DNA of 64,000 nucleotides from Streptomyces venezuelae (GTDB lineage Bacteria; Actinomycetota; Actinomycetes; Streptomycetales; Streptomycetaceae): positions 1,922,001-1,986,000 of the forward strand of contig NZ_CP029190.1 of assembly GCF_008642295.1 (NCBI RefSeq), in the 5' to 3' direction. A program made the position numbers and the translations under genes. Positions 31,527 to 42,904 of the stretch are shown piece by piece; positions within the stretch are counted from its first letter, which is position 1, and every line of letters starts with the position of its first letter. Under the pieces are notes generated by a model that saw only the letters and a program-made list of their open reading frames with translations, had not been told where the DNA came from and made no database searches.

Positions 31527-32933
31527 TCAGTTGGCGACCACCGTCACCTCACCGATGCCGAGCGCCCGCACCGGCCCCTCGATCTGCGCCGCGTCGCCGA
31601 CCAGGACGGTGACCAGACGGTCCAACGGGAAGGCGCTGACCACCGCCGAGGTCGCCTCCACCGTGCCGGTTCGCGCCATCCGTGCGTAGAACTCCGCCTG
31701 GAAGTCGTCCGGAAGCTGCTGCTCGACCTGGTCTGCGAGGGTGCCCGCGACGGAGGCGGCCATTTCGAACTTCAGCGGGGCGACGCCCACCAAGTTCTGC
31801 ACCGCCACGTCCCGTTCGGCATCGGTCAGGCCGCCCTCCGCCAGCGTCCGCAGCACCGTCCAGAGGTCCTCCAGCGCCGGACCGGTGTTCGGGGTGTCGA
31901 CCGAGCCGCTGATGGCGAGCATGGACGCACCGGTTGCCCCCTCCGGGGACGTCGGGGAGGTGGAGCGCAGCACCTGCCCGAAGGCGCGGACGCCGTAGGT
32001 GTAGCCCTTCTCCTCGCGCAGCACCCGGTCCAGACGGGAGGTGAGGGTGCCGCCCAGGCAGTACGTGCCGAGCACCTGGGCCGGCCAGACGCGGTCGTGC
32101 CGGTCCGGACCGACACGGCCGATCAGCAGCTGGGTCTGGACCGCGCCGGGCCGGTCCACGATGACCACGCGGCCGGCATCGTCGGCGGTCACCGGGGTGG
32201 CCGGCCGCCGCTCCGCGCTGCCGCCGGTCCAGGCGCCCAGGGTGTCCGCCAGAACGGCGCTCAGGTCCGTGCCGGTGTAGTCGCCGACGACCACCGCGGT
32301 GGCGGCTGCCGGGCGGACATGGGCCTCGTAGAAGGCGCGTACGGCCGAGGAGTCGATCCGGGCCACGGTCTCCGCGGTGCCCTGGCGCGGCCGGGACATC
32401 CGCAGGGTGGCCGGGAAGAGCTCCTTGGACAGCTGCATGGCGGCCCGGCGCTGCGGGTTGGCCAGCTCGTGCGGGATCTCGTCGAGCCGGTTGCGGACCA
32501 GCCGGTCCACCTCGGCGTCGGCGAAGGCGGGGGCGCGCAGCGCCTCGGCGAGCAGCGCGAGGGCCTTGGGCAGCCGGGAGGCCGGGACCTCCAGGGAGAC
32601 CCGGACGCCCGGGTGGTCGGCATGCGCGTCGAGGGTGGCTCCGCAGCGCTCCAGCGCCGCGGCGAACTCCTCGGCGGAGTGCTTGTCGGTGCCCTCGGAC
32701 AGCGCCCGGGCCATGATGGTGGCCACGCCGTCCAGTCCGGCCGGTTCGGCGTCCAGCGGGGCCTCGAGGATGATCTCGACGGCCACCACCTGCTGGCCGG
32801 GCCGGTGGCAGCGGAGCACCGTCAGGCCGTTGTCCAGGGTGCCGCGCTCGGGGGCCGGGAAGGCCCACGGGCGGGCCTCGCCGGCCTGCGGCTGCGGGTG
32901 GAAGGTCATCGTGACGGCTGCGGTGTCGCTCAC
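31527..32933 (-). CDS. M16 family peptidase-like protein, non-catalytic subunit
   Basis: A 468-residue M16-fold protein with two homologous halves. The position of the zinc motif reads GVATIMARALSEGTDKHSAEEF with no HxxEH, so this chain cannot be the catalytic one. The C-terminal half keeps the conserved GGTLTSRLDRVLREEKGYTYG segment with the Arg/Tyr pair that completes the active site of the partner. It is therefore expected to pair with the upstream HxxEH protein, as in M16B heterodimers. The GTG start overlaps the partner's stop by four bases. Confidence 0.9.
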   Translation of the reverse strand: MSDTAAVTMTFHPQPQAGEARPWAFPAPERGTLDNGLTVLRCHRPGQQVVAVEIILEAPLDAEPAGLDGVATIMARALSEGTDKHSAEEFAAALERCGATLDAHADHPGVRVSLEVPASRLPKALALLAEALRAPAFADAEVDRLVRNRLDEIPHELANPQRRAAMQLSKELFPATLRMSRPRQGTAETVARIDSSAVRAFYEAHVRPAAATAVVVGDYTGTDLSAVLADTLGAWTGGSAERRPATPVTADDAGRVVIVDRPGAVQTQLLIGRVGPDRHDRVWPAQVLGTYCLGGTLTSRLDRVLREEKGYTYGVRAFGQVLRSTSPTSPEGATGASMLAISGSVDTPNTGPALEDLWTVLRTLAEGGLTDAERDVAVQNLVGVAPLKFEMAASVAGTLADQVEQQLPDDFQAEFYARMARTGTVEATSAVVSAFPLDRLVTVLVGDAAQIEGPVRALGIGEVTVVAN

Positions 32934-34285
32934 TGCTCCGCCCCCTCGTTCTCGTCGTTCTCGGCGGTCTCGGCGCCCTGTTCGGCCAGCGGCTCGTACA
33001 CCAGCACCGCCCGGTTGTCGGGGCGCAGCCGGGCGGCGGCCACGGCCTGCACCTCCTCGGCCGTGATGTCCAGCACCCGCCCGACGGCGGTCAGCGCCAG
33101 CTGCGGGTCGCCGAACAGGACGGCGAACCGGCACAGTTCGTCGGCGCGGCCGGCCACGGTGCCCAGCCGGTCCAGCCATTCGCGCTCCAGCTGGGCCTGG
33201 GCGCGCTCCATCTCCTCCGCGGTCGGGCCCTCGGCGGCGAACCGCGCGAGCTCCTCGTCCACGGCGGCTTCGATGTCGGGCACCTCGACCCCGCCGGAGG
33301 TCTTCACGTCCAGCCAGCCCATGGAGGGCGCTCCGGCCAGCCGCAGCATGCCGAAGCCGGCCGCGACGGCCGTCTGGTCGCGGCGTACCAGCCGGTTGTG
33401 CAGGCGGGAGGACTCGCCTCCGCCCAGGATGGTCAGGGCCACGTCCGCGGCGTCGCACGCGCGGGTGCCGTCGTGCGGCAGCCGGTAGGCGGCCATCAGG
33501 GCGCGGGCCGGGACCTTCTCGACGATCTCCTCGCGCAGCTGCGCGCCGATGACGTCGGGCAGCGTGCCGTCCCGCGGCGGCTGCTTGCCGTCGTGGCCGG
33601 GGATGCTGCCGAAGTACTTCTCGATCCAGGCGAGGGTCTGCTCGGGGTCGATGTCGCCGACCACCGAGAGCACCGCGTTGTTGGGCGCGTAGTACGTACG
33701 GAAGAAGGCGCGGGCGTCCTCCAGGGAGGCCGCGTCCAGGTCGGCCATGGAGCCGATCGGCGTGTGGTGGTACGGGTGGCCCTCCGGGTAGGCCATGGCG
33801 GTCAGCCGCTCGAAGGCGGTGCCGTACGGAACGTTGTCGTACCGCTGGCGGCGCTCGTTCTTGACGACGTCGCGCTGGTTCTCCATGGACTCGTCGTCCA
33901 GGGCGGCCAGCAGCGAGCCCATCCGGTCCGCCTCCAGCCACAGGGCGAGCTCCACCTGGTGGGCGGGCATCGTCTCGAAGTAGTTGGTGCGCTCGAAGCT
34001 GGTGGTGCCGTTGAGGGAGCCGCCGGCGCCCTGGACCAGTTCGAAGTGCCCGTTGCCCGGGACGCTCGCCGAGCCCTGGAACATCAGGTGCTCGAAGAGG
34101 TGAGCCAGACCGGTACGGCCCTTGACTTCGTGGCGCGAGCCGACGTCGTACCAGAGGCAGACCGCGGCGACCGGGGTCAGGTGGTCCTCGGAAAGCACCA
34201 CGCGCAGGCCGTTGGCCAGCCGGTGCTCGGTCGCTGTCAGGCCGCCTGAAGCGGTCTGCTCGGTGGCCGTGTGACCCATGGGCAT
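32930..34285 (-). CDS. M16 family zinc metallopeptidase, catalytic subunit
   Basis: A 451-residue M16B peptidase. The inverted zinc motif is HLFEHLMFQG (HxxEH, residues ~62-66) with the downstream glutamate in DVVKNERRQRYDN. The N-terminus, HRLANGLRVVLSEDHLTPVAAVCLWYDVGSRHE, is typical of the processing-peptidase family. It probably degrades peptides in the cytoplasm together with the non-catalytic subunit encoded next. AAGGGA five bases before the ATG at 34285 supports this start. A second ATG at 34279 is in frame. Confidence 0.94.
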   Translation of the reverse strand: MPMGHTATEQTASGGLTATEHRLANGLRVVLSEDHLTPVAAVCLWYDVGSRHEVKGRTGLAHLFEHLMFQGSASVPGNGHFELVQGAGGSLNGTTSFERTNYFETMPAHQVELALWLEADRMGSLLAALDDESMENQRDVVKNERRQRYDNVPYGTAFERLTAMAYPEGHPYHHTPIGSMADLDAASLEDARAFFRTYYAPNNAVLSVVGDIDPEQTLAWIEKYFGSIPGHDGKQPPRDGTLPDVIGAQLREEIVEKVPARALMAAYRLPHDGTRACDAADVALTILGGGESSRLHNRLVRRDQTAVAAGFGMLRLAGAPSMGWLDVKTSGGVEVPDIEAAVDEELARFAAEGPTAEEMERAQAQLEREWLDRLGTVAGRADELCRFAVLFGDPQLALTAVGRVLDITAEEVQAVAAARLRPDNRAVLVYEPLAEQGAETAENDENEGAEQ

Positions 34286-34578
34286 GTGGTCCCTTCGATC
34301 GCGATGCTGGGATTCCTGTCAGACCTGTCACTGTATGCAAGCGCGTCGGCCCGTGGAGAAGTTCCCGGGTCACTCCCCCGGGCGCCGTCCGGGCGGGACC
34401 CCAGGGTCGGAGTCGGCGTTGTCAGAGCGTGGGGCCACAATGGTCCGCGTCAGACCCAGCCCGACCAGCCCGCCCGGCCGGCCCGCCGGCCGACCCGAAC
34501 AGCCCGACCAGCAAGCACCGCCCACCCGCCCGATCAGCCCGATCAGCCCGGTCCACTTGGATAAGGAGCGCCGCAGCG

Positions 34579-37035
<2,457 letters not shown>

Positions 37036-37078
37036 CCGGCGTTCGGCGGTAGCCGGACATTGCCGGAACCGACGGCGC

Positions 37079-37110
37079 AGGACCCGGGCGGGAGCAACGG
37101 CCCGGGTCCT
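37079..37110 (+). terminator. Terminator after parC
   Basis: AGGACCCGGGC and GCCCGGGTCCT form a perfect 11-bp stem with a 10-nt loop, 43 bp beyond the parC stop. Confidence 0.75.
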
Positions 37111-37169
37111 GTCTGACCGACCCTCAATTACAGTCGGTACAGGACCGAAGGCGGGGGAAGGCACAGCGG

Positions 37170-39248
37170 ATGAGCCGACGATCGAGCGGGCTGGTCGGCA
37201 TCTGGGCCGAGGCCCAGCGGCAGCAGCACCAGGCGCAGCTGATGCAGCAGCGGGAGCTGGAGCGCCGGCAGCGGGCGTACGAGCGGGAGGCCGCGCGCGA
37301 CCGCCGCGAGCAGCGGGCCGCGTACCGGCAGCACCGGGAGGCAGAGGCCCGGCGGCGGACCGAGGAGATCGAGGCGCAGGTCGCCCGGCTCCAGGGAATG
37401 CTGGCGGCCGGCTGCCGGATGCCTGCGTTCCGGCTGGCCACGATGCACCGCCCGGAGGAGATCGAACCGTTCGCCCCCGGCACACTGGCGCAGCCGGTTC
37501 CGATGCCGGAGCTCAGGGCGTTCCAGGACCCGGGCGGCTGGGGCCTGGGTGCCGCCCGCCGGGCGCAGGCCGAGCGTGCGGCCCATGCCCGCTACACCCA
37601 GGCCTGGCAGGCCGCCCATGCCGAGGAGGCGGACCGCCGGGAGCGGCTGGCGGCGTACCGCGCGCAGTACGACCGGTGGGCGGCCGAGCGGCTCGCCGAG
37701 ATCCGCCGGCACAACGAGGGGCTGGCCGAGCTGGGCGGGGCACTGCGGGCCGGGGATCCGGAGGCGGTGGTGGAGTACTTCTCCGCCGCGCTGTACGCGT
37801 CCACGGCCTGGCCCTAGGAGCTGCCCCGGCAGCTGTCCGCGGCCTACGACTCCGGTGCCCGGCAGCTGGTGCTGAGCTGGGAGCTGCCGAAGTACGGGAT
37901 CGTCCCGGAGGCCCGGGCCGTCCGGTACATGCCGACCGCCGACCAGGAGAAGGAGACGGCCCGCCCGGTGACACAGCGCCGGGCGCTGTACCGGGACGCG
38001 CTGGCGCAGTGTCTGCTGCTGGTGGTCCGCGAGCTGTATGCGGCGGACGAGTTCCGGGCCCTGCACTCGGTCGTGGTCAACGGCTTCGTGGACGACCACG
38101 ATCCGGTGACGGGCCGGCAGGCACAGATCGTCCTGGCGTCGGTGGCGGTGGCCCGCGCTGCGTTCGACGGCCTGCACCTGGAGCAGGTCAGCGCCGTGGA
38201 CTGCCTGGTGGAGGGGTTGCGCGGGCAGCTTTCCGGGCGCCCGGACCAGCTGGCCGCCGTCCGGCCGGGCCGGATGCCGGAGGAGGTCGGCGCCGGTGTG
38301 GTCACCCACGGCGGGGCGGGCCCGGAGACCGATCCGGATCTCTACGAGATGGACCCGATCGCCTTCGAGGGCCTGGTGGCCGAGCTGTTCCGGGCCATGG
38401 GCATGGAAGCGGTGACCACCCAGCGGTCGGGGGACGGCGGGGTGGACGTCGAGGCGCTGGACCCGGCACCGATCCGGGGTGGCCGGATCGTGGTCCAGGT
38501 GAAGCGGTACCGGAACACGGTGCCGCCGACGGCGGTCCGTGATCTGTACGGGACGGTCCAGGACGCGGGGGCGAACAAGGGCGTGCTGGTGACCACGTCC
38601 TCGTTCGGCCCGGGTTCGCGGACGTTCGCGGAGGGCAAGCCGCTGGAGCTGGTGTCCGGGCCGGAGCTGGTGGACCTGCTGCACCGGCACGGACTGCGCG
38701 GACGGCTGGGCGGGCCGGCCGCCGCGCGCACGGGCGGGATACCGGAGGAGCAGCGTACGGCCGAGGACCACAACGTCCTGGGGCTCTCCTGGGCAGGTGC
38801 GGTGGCGCTGGACGTGTGCGCGCTGGTGTGCACCGGCAACCGGGCCCTCGGCGACGACCACTTCGTCTACTTCAACAATCCGGGCACCCCGGACGGCTCG
38901 GTCCGCTCCCGCACCCACGCCGGGCCGGACAAGGCGGCGCTCGAGGTGTCCTTCGAGGGTCTCCCGGCCGCCGCGGACCGGCTGGTGCTGGTGGCGGCCA
39001 TCGATCCGGAGGCCGATCCGGCTGCCGACCTGGCGGGGTTCACCGATGCGTACATCCGCCTGTCGGACGCGGCCGGAGCGGAAGCCGGCCGGCTCGCCGT
39101 CTCCGACGGCCGGCCCGGCGAAACGGCCCTGGTGCTCGGCTCGTTCCGGCGGCGGGCGAGCGGCGACTGGGACTTCGTCCCCGGCGGCAAGGGCTACCGG
39201 GGCGGGCTGGTGGACCTGCTGGCGGACTACGGCATCGACGTCGCCTGA
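37170..39248 (+). pseudogene. Mrr-type restriction endonuclease-TerD fusion, interrupted by an in-frame TAG
   Basis: One reading frame of 693 codons is split by TAG at 37815-37817. Before it lies a 215-residue Gln/Arg/Glu-rich coiled coil (QRQQHQAQLMQQRELERRQR onward). After it the same frame continues without a start, ELPRQLSAAYDSGARQLVLSW, and the first usable start is GTG at 37869. The distal part has an Mrr/RecB-like nuclease domain (SGDGGVDVEAL ... VVQVKRY, the D...QxK core) and a C-terminal TerD domain (LDVCALVCTGNRALGDDHFV, NNPGTPDGSV). TerD proteins bind calcium in stress responses. Either a nonsense mutation, a sequencing error, or read-through/reinitiation is possible. The start has GGGGGAAGG upstream. 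Confidence 0.8.
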
Positions 39249-40309
39249 GCTTCCGGTTCCGGTTCCGCCGGCTCGCCGGAGACATACCGCAGGACGCCCC
39301 ACATCGTGTCGGGGCTCAGCAGTTCCGGCTCGGGCTCGCGGCAGGCGGCGAGTCCGGCGAGCAGGGCGGGGCCGTCCACGCCGGAGCCGATCAGGACGAG
39401 CTGGCTCCGGCGGGGTTCGGCGCGGCCCCAGGGCTGCGGGGTGAAGCGCAGGAACCGTCCGACGGCGTGGATCTCGTACCGGTCGTCGTGTCCGGGGACG
39501 CCGAAGTGGACGTAGCCCTTGATGCGGTAGAGACCGGCGGGCCGGGAGTCGAGGAAGTCGATGAACCGGCGCGGGCTGAGGGCCTGGTCGGAGACGAACT
39601 CGGTGCTCTCGTACCGGGTGTGTGCGTGCTCGGCGTGGTCGGCGTGGCTGTCGTCGGCCTCGGCGAGGAGGTCCTCGAAGGAGAGCTGGCCGCGGGTCTC
39701 GGTCCACGGCCGCCGGTCGAAGAGGAGCTCCGGGTCGATCCGGCCGTGGTCGGCGGGGATCACCGGGGTGCCGGGGCAGAGCCCGGCCAGCACCGCCTCG
39801 ATCCGGGCCCGCTCCTCCGCCGCCACCCGGTCGGTCTTGTTGAGGACGACCAGGTCGGCGACGGCGAGGTGGCGGTCGGTTTCGGGATGCCTGGCCCGGG
39901 TGGCGTCGAACTCGGCGGCGTCCACGACCTCGACCATGCCGCCGTACCGGACCGCGGGGTTCTCGCCTGCCATCAGCATCCGGATCAGTTCCTGCGGCTC
40001 GGCGAGTCCGCTGGCCTCGATCACGATGACGTCGATCCGGTTCGCGGGGCGCGAGAGCCGCTCCAGGTAGACGTCGAGCTCGCTGCCGTCCACCGCGCAG
40101 CACAGGCAGCCGCTGCCGAGCGACACCATCGAGTCCCCGACCTGGCCCGCGACCTTCATCGCGTCGATCTCGATCGATCCGAAGTCGTTGACCACCACCC
40201 CGATCCGGGTGCCCCGGCTGCTCTTCAGGAGGTGGTTGAGGAGGGTGGTCTTGCCGGATCCGAGGAATCCGGCGAGCACGACGACGGGGATGGGCTGCCT
40301 GCTGTTCAC
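39227..40309 (-). CDS. CobW/COG0523-family GTP-binding metallochaperone
   Basis: A 360-residue G3E GTPase. Motifs are VVLAGFLGSGKTTLLNHLLK (Walker A), VVNDFGSIEIDAM, GCLCCAVDG (the CxCC metal-binding motif), IVIEASGLAEPQELIR and LVVLNKTDRV (NKxD). A His/Asp-rich stretch, DDSHADHAEHAH, lies between the G domain and the CobW C-terminal domain, suggesting zinc handling. The start GTG (VNSRQPIP) has no clear ribosome binding site. Its 3' end overlaps the end of the convergent nuclease-TerD frame by 22 bp. The target metalloenzyme is unknown. Confidence 0.92.
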   Translation of the reverse strand: MNSRQPIPVVVLAGFLGSGKTTLLNHLLKSSRGTRIGVVVNDFGSIEIDAMKVAGQVGDSMVSLGSGCLCCAVDGSELDVYLERLSRPANRIDVIVIEASGLAEPQELIRMLMAGENPAVRYGGMVEVVDAAEFDATRARHPETDRHLAVADLVVLNKTDRVAAEERARIEAVLAGLCPGTPVIPADHGRIDPELLFDRRPWTETRGQLSFEDLLAEADDSHADHAEHAHTRYESTEFVSDQALSPRRFIDFLDSRPAGLYRIKGYVHFGVPGHDDRYEIHAVGRFLRFTPQPWGRAEPRRSQLVLIGSGVDGPALLAGLAACREPEPELLSPDTMWGVLRYVSGEPAEPEPEAQATSMP

Positions 40310-40323
40310 CCGGACGATCGTAG

Positions 40324-41472
40324 TCAGGCGACGGGCGGAACGGGCTGCGGCGGGGTCGGGCCGGTGTACCGGGCAGCCGGGCGGATGATCTTCGAATCTG
40401 CGGCCTGTTCCAGGATGTTCGCACTCCAGCCGACCACCCGGGCCACACAGAAGGTCGGCGTGAACATCTCCCGGGGCAGTCCGCACAGCTCCATGACCAC
40501 GCCGGCGTAGAACTCGACGTTGGTGTGCAGTTCGCGGCCCGGCTTGAGCTCGGCGAGGATCGCCTCGACCTGGGCCTCGACCTGCACGGCGAAGTCGACC
40601 AGGGGGCCGCCGAGCTGCACTGCGATCTCCCGCAGCATGCGGGAGCGCGGGTCCTCGGTGCGGTAGACGGGGTGGCCGAATCCCATGATCCGTTCGCCGG
40701 CCGCCACCCGCTCGCGGATCCACGGGCCGATCCGGTCGGCGGTGCCGATGGCATCGAGGGTGTCCAGGGCCCGGCTCGGGGCACCGCCGTGCAGCGGGCC
40801 GGAGAGCGCGCCGACCGCACCGGTGAGGCAGGCCGCGACATCGGCGCCGGTGGAGGCGATGACACGGGCGGTGAAGGTGGAGGCGTTGAAGCCGTGGTCG
40901 ACCGTCGAGATCAGGTAGCGCTCGACGGCCCGGGCCCGGACCGGGTCGGGCTCCTCGCCGGTGAGCATGTAGAGGTAGTTCGCGGCGTACGGAAGGTCCT
41001 CGCGCGGTTCCACCGGGGCGAGCCCCTGCCCGAGCCGGTACAGCGCGGTGAGCAGGGTCGGTACGGCCGCACAGGCCGCCAGCGCATCGGCGGCCCGGCG
41101 CCCGGGGGCGAGGTCGTAGACGGGGCGGAAGCCGGCCGAGGCGCCGAGCAGGGAGAGCGCGGTACGCAGGCCCGCGAGGGGGCCGGAGAGCGCGGTGGCC
41201 CGGGCCAGGGCGGGCAGTGCGTCGCGGACCTCGGCGGGCAGCCGGCGCAGCGGGGCCAGCTCGGCTGCGAAGGCGGCGCGCTCGGCGGGGCCGGGCAGGG
41301 TGCCGCGGAACATCAGGTGCCAGACGTCCTCGAAGGTGCGCTGGGTGGCGAGGTCGACGGCGGAGTACTGCCGGTAGTGGTAGAAGCCCTCGCGGCCTCG
41401 GACGTCACCGAGTTCGGTTTCGGTGACCACGACGCCCGCGAGCCCGCGGGGCACTGCGACGGTTGAGTTCAT
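40324..41472 (-). CDS. citA: Citrate synthase
   Basis: A 382-residue citrate synthase, condensing acetyl-CoA and oxaloacetate. Catalytic segments are GPLHGGAPSRALD (first His) and MGFGHPVYRTEDPRS (second His). The third reads LHTNVEFYAGVV, with Glu where E. coli GltA has Asp, as in some actinobacterial homologues, so 2-methylcitrate synthase activity cannot be excluded. It ends AARYTGPTPPQPVPPVA. ATG at 41472 is preferred over one five codons upstream because GGATGG then serves as ribosome binding site. It is divergent from a second citrate-synthase-like gene. Confidence 0.92.
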   Translation of the reverse strand: MNSTVAVPRGLAGVVVTETELGDVRGREGFYHYRQYSAVDLATQRTFEDVWHLMFRGTLPGPAERAAFAAELAPLRRLPAEVRDALPALARATALSGPLAGLRTALSLLGASAGFRPVYDLAPGRRAADALAACAAVPTLLTALYRLGQGLAPVEPREDLPYAANYLYMLTGEEPDPVRARAVERYLISTVDHGFNASTFTARVIASTGADVAACLTGAVGALSGPLHGGAPSRALDTLDAIGTADRIGPWIRERVAAGERIMGFGHPVYRTEDPRSRMLREIAVQLGGPLVDFAVQVEAQVEAILAELKPGRELHTNVEFYAGVVMELCGLPREMFTPTFCVARVVGWSANILEQAADSKIIRPAARYTGPTPPQPVPPVA

Positions 41473-41490
41473 GCCTTGACCATCCATCCT

Positions 41491-41523
41491 TGACTCAGTC
41501 ACTGTCAATATTGATTGAATCAA
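41491..41523. promoter_or_regulatory. AT-rich palindromic operator between the divergent citrate synthase genes
   Basis: The 69-bp gap between the two start codons carries three palindromes: GACTCAGTC at 41492-41500, TCAATATTGA (perfect) at 41505-41514, and TTGATTGAATCAA at 41511-41523, the last two overlapping. It is strikingly AT-rich for this genome. It is a strong candidate operator controlling both genes. Confidence 0.7.
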
Positions 41524-41541
41524 CATGTATAGGGTGGATTC

Positions 41542-42789
41542 ATGAATGACCGGCTCACCACTCGCGAGGCCGCCGAGCTGCTCGGCGTCAAACCCGCCAC
41601 GGTGTACGCGTACATCAGCCGCGGACAGCTCAGCAGCCGCCGCGACCCGGTGGGCCGCGGCAGCACCCTCGATGCCGCCGAGGTCGCAGCGCTGGCCCGG
41701 CGCAACCGGCGGGAGGCGGCGGCCCCGGCCGGGGAGCTCTCGGTGCGCACCGCACTGACCCTGATCGAGCCGGACCGGTACTGGTACCGCGGGGTGGACG
41801 CCGTGGAGCTGGCCGGCCGGTACGCGTACGAGGAGGTCGCCGAGTGGCTCTGGACCGGGCGCCCGCCGCGCGGTGCACGGTTCACAGCACCGCCGGAGCT
41901 GCTGGCGGCGGCCCGGCGGGCGGTGCGCGCACTGCCGGAGCACAGCGGTCCGGTCGACCGGCTGCGGGTGGCCACGGCCGCGGCGGCCGTGGCGGATCCG
42001 CTGCGCCACGATCTGTCGGAGGAGGCCGTGCTCGGCTCCGCGCGGGCCCTGATCCCCACCCTGGTCGGCGCGCTGCCGCCCGCGGCGGAACGGCCGGACG
42101 GGACCGAGCACGGCGACGGCGACGGCGAGGATGACGGGCCGCTCGCCGGGCGGCTGTGGACGCGGCTGACCGCCCGGCCGGCCGATCCCAGCGCGGTCGC
42201 CGTCCTCGACCTCGCGCTCGGCCTGCTGGTCGACCACGACCTGGCCGCCTCCACCCTCGCCGTACGGGTCGCCGCCTCGGCCCGCGCCCATCCGTACGCC
42301 GCCGTCTCGGCCGGCCTCGGCGCGCTCGAAGGGCCGCTGCACGGCGCGGCGGGGCGGCTGGCCCACCGGATGCTGCGGGACGTGCTGGACCAGGGCGGGG
42401 CGGCGCCGGTGGTGGCCGAGCACCTGCGCGCGGGCCGCCGGGTGCCGGGGCTCGGGCACCGGCTGTACTCGGGGGAGGACCCGCGCGCCGGGGCGCTGTT
42501 CGCCCGGCTCGCCGAGCTGGACACCGCCGCCCCGGCGCTGGCCGCCGCACGGGACGTGGTGGCGGTGACGGCCCGGCAGGGCCGCGGGCTGCACGCCAAT
42601 GTGGACCTGGCGCTGGCGGTGCTCACGGTGTCCTGCGGGATGCCCGCGGAAGCCGGCGAGACGGTGTTCGCGGTCGCCCGCACCGCGGGCTGGGTCGCGC
42701 ACGCCCTGGAGGAGTACGGGGAGCGCCCGCTGCGGATGCGCCCGAGCGGCCGGTACACCGGCCCGCGCCCGCCCCAGCCCCTGCCCTGA
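41542..42789 (+). CDS. Citrate synthase-like protein with N-terminal helix-turn-helix
   Basis: A 415-residue protein. Residues 1-60 form a MerR/excisionase-type helix-turn-helix (RLTTREAAELLGVKPATVYAYISRGQL ... STLDAAEVAALARRN). Residues ~70-415 are citrate-synthase-like, with LEGPLHGAAGRLAHR, GLGHRLYSGEDPRAG and the degenerate LHANVDLALAVL instead of NVDFYSG. A Gly/Asp insert lies near residue 190. The fusion suggests a DNA-binding protein that senses a citrate-cycle metabolite through an enzyme fold, or an enzyme that autoregulates. It is divergent from citA across the palindromic operator. The loss of the usual third catalytic context makes activity uncertain. Confidence 0.88.
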   Translation: MNDRLTTREAAELLGVKPATVYAYISRGQLSSRRDPVGRGSTLDAAEVAALARRNRREAAAPAGELSVRTALTLIEPDRYWYRGVDAVELAGRYAYEEVAEWLWTGRPPRGARFTAPPELLAAARRAVRALPEHSGPVDRLRVATAAAAVADPLRHDLSEEAVLGSARALIPTLVGALPPAAERPDGTEHGDGDGEDDGPLAGRLWTRLTARPADPSAVAVLDLALGLLVDHDLAASTLAVRVAASARAHPYAAVSAGLGALEGPLHGAAGRLAHRMLRDVLDQGGAAPVVAEHLRAGRRVPGLGHRLYSGEDPRAGALFARLAELDTAAPALAAARDVVAVTARQGRGLHANVDLALAVLTVSCGMPAEAGETVFAVARTAGWVAHALEEYGERPLRMRPSGRYTGPRPPQPLP

Positions 42790-42904
42790 CCCGACCCCGC
42801 GCCCGGGCCCGGCCCGCAGCGACAGATCCGGAAGAACAGAGCCGGAACAACAGATTCCGCCGGCCGGTTCCCTCCGGGCCCCGGCCGCCTTACCGTTCTC
42901 AGTC

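Noticed and set aside
34429..34578. 50-residue N-terminal extension of ParC
   Set aside because: It encodes a Pro/Arg/Ser low-complexity run from the repeated CCGATCAGC-type leader; ATG 34579 has AAGGAG and matches the family start.
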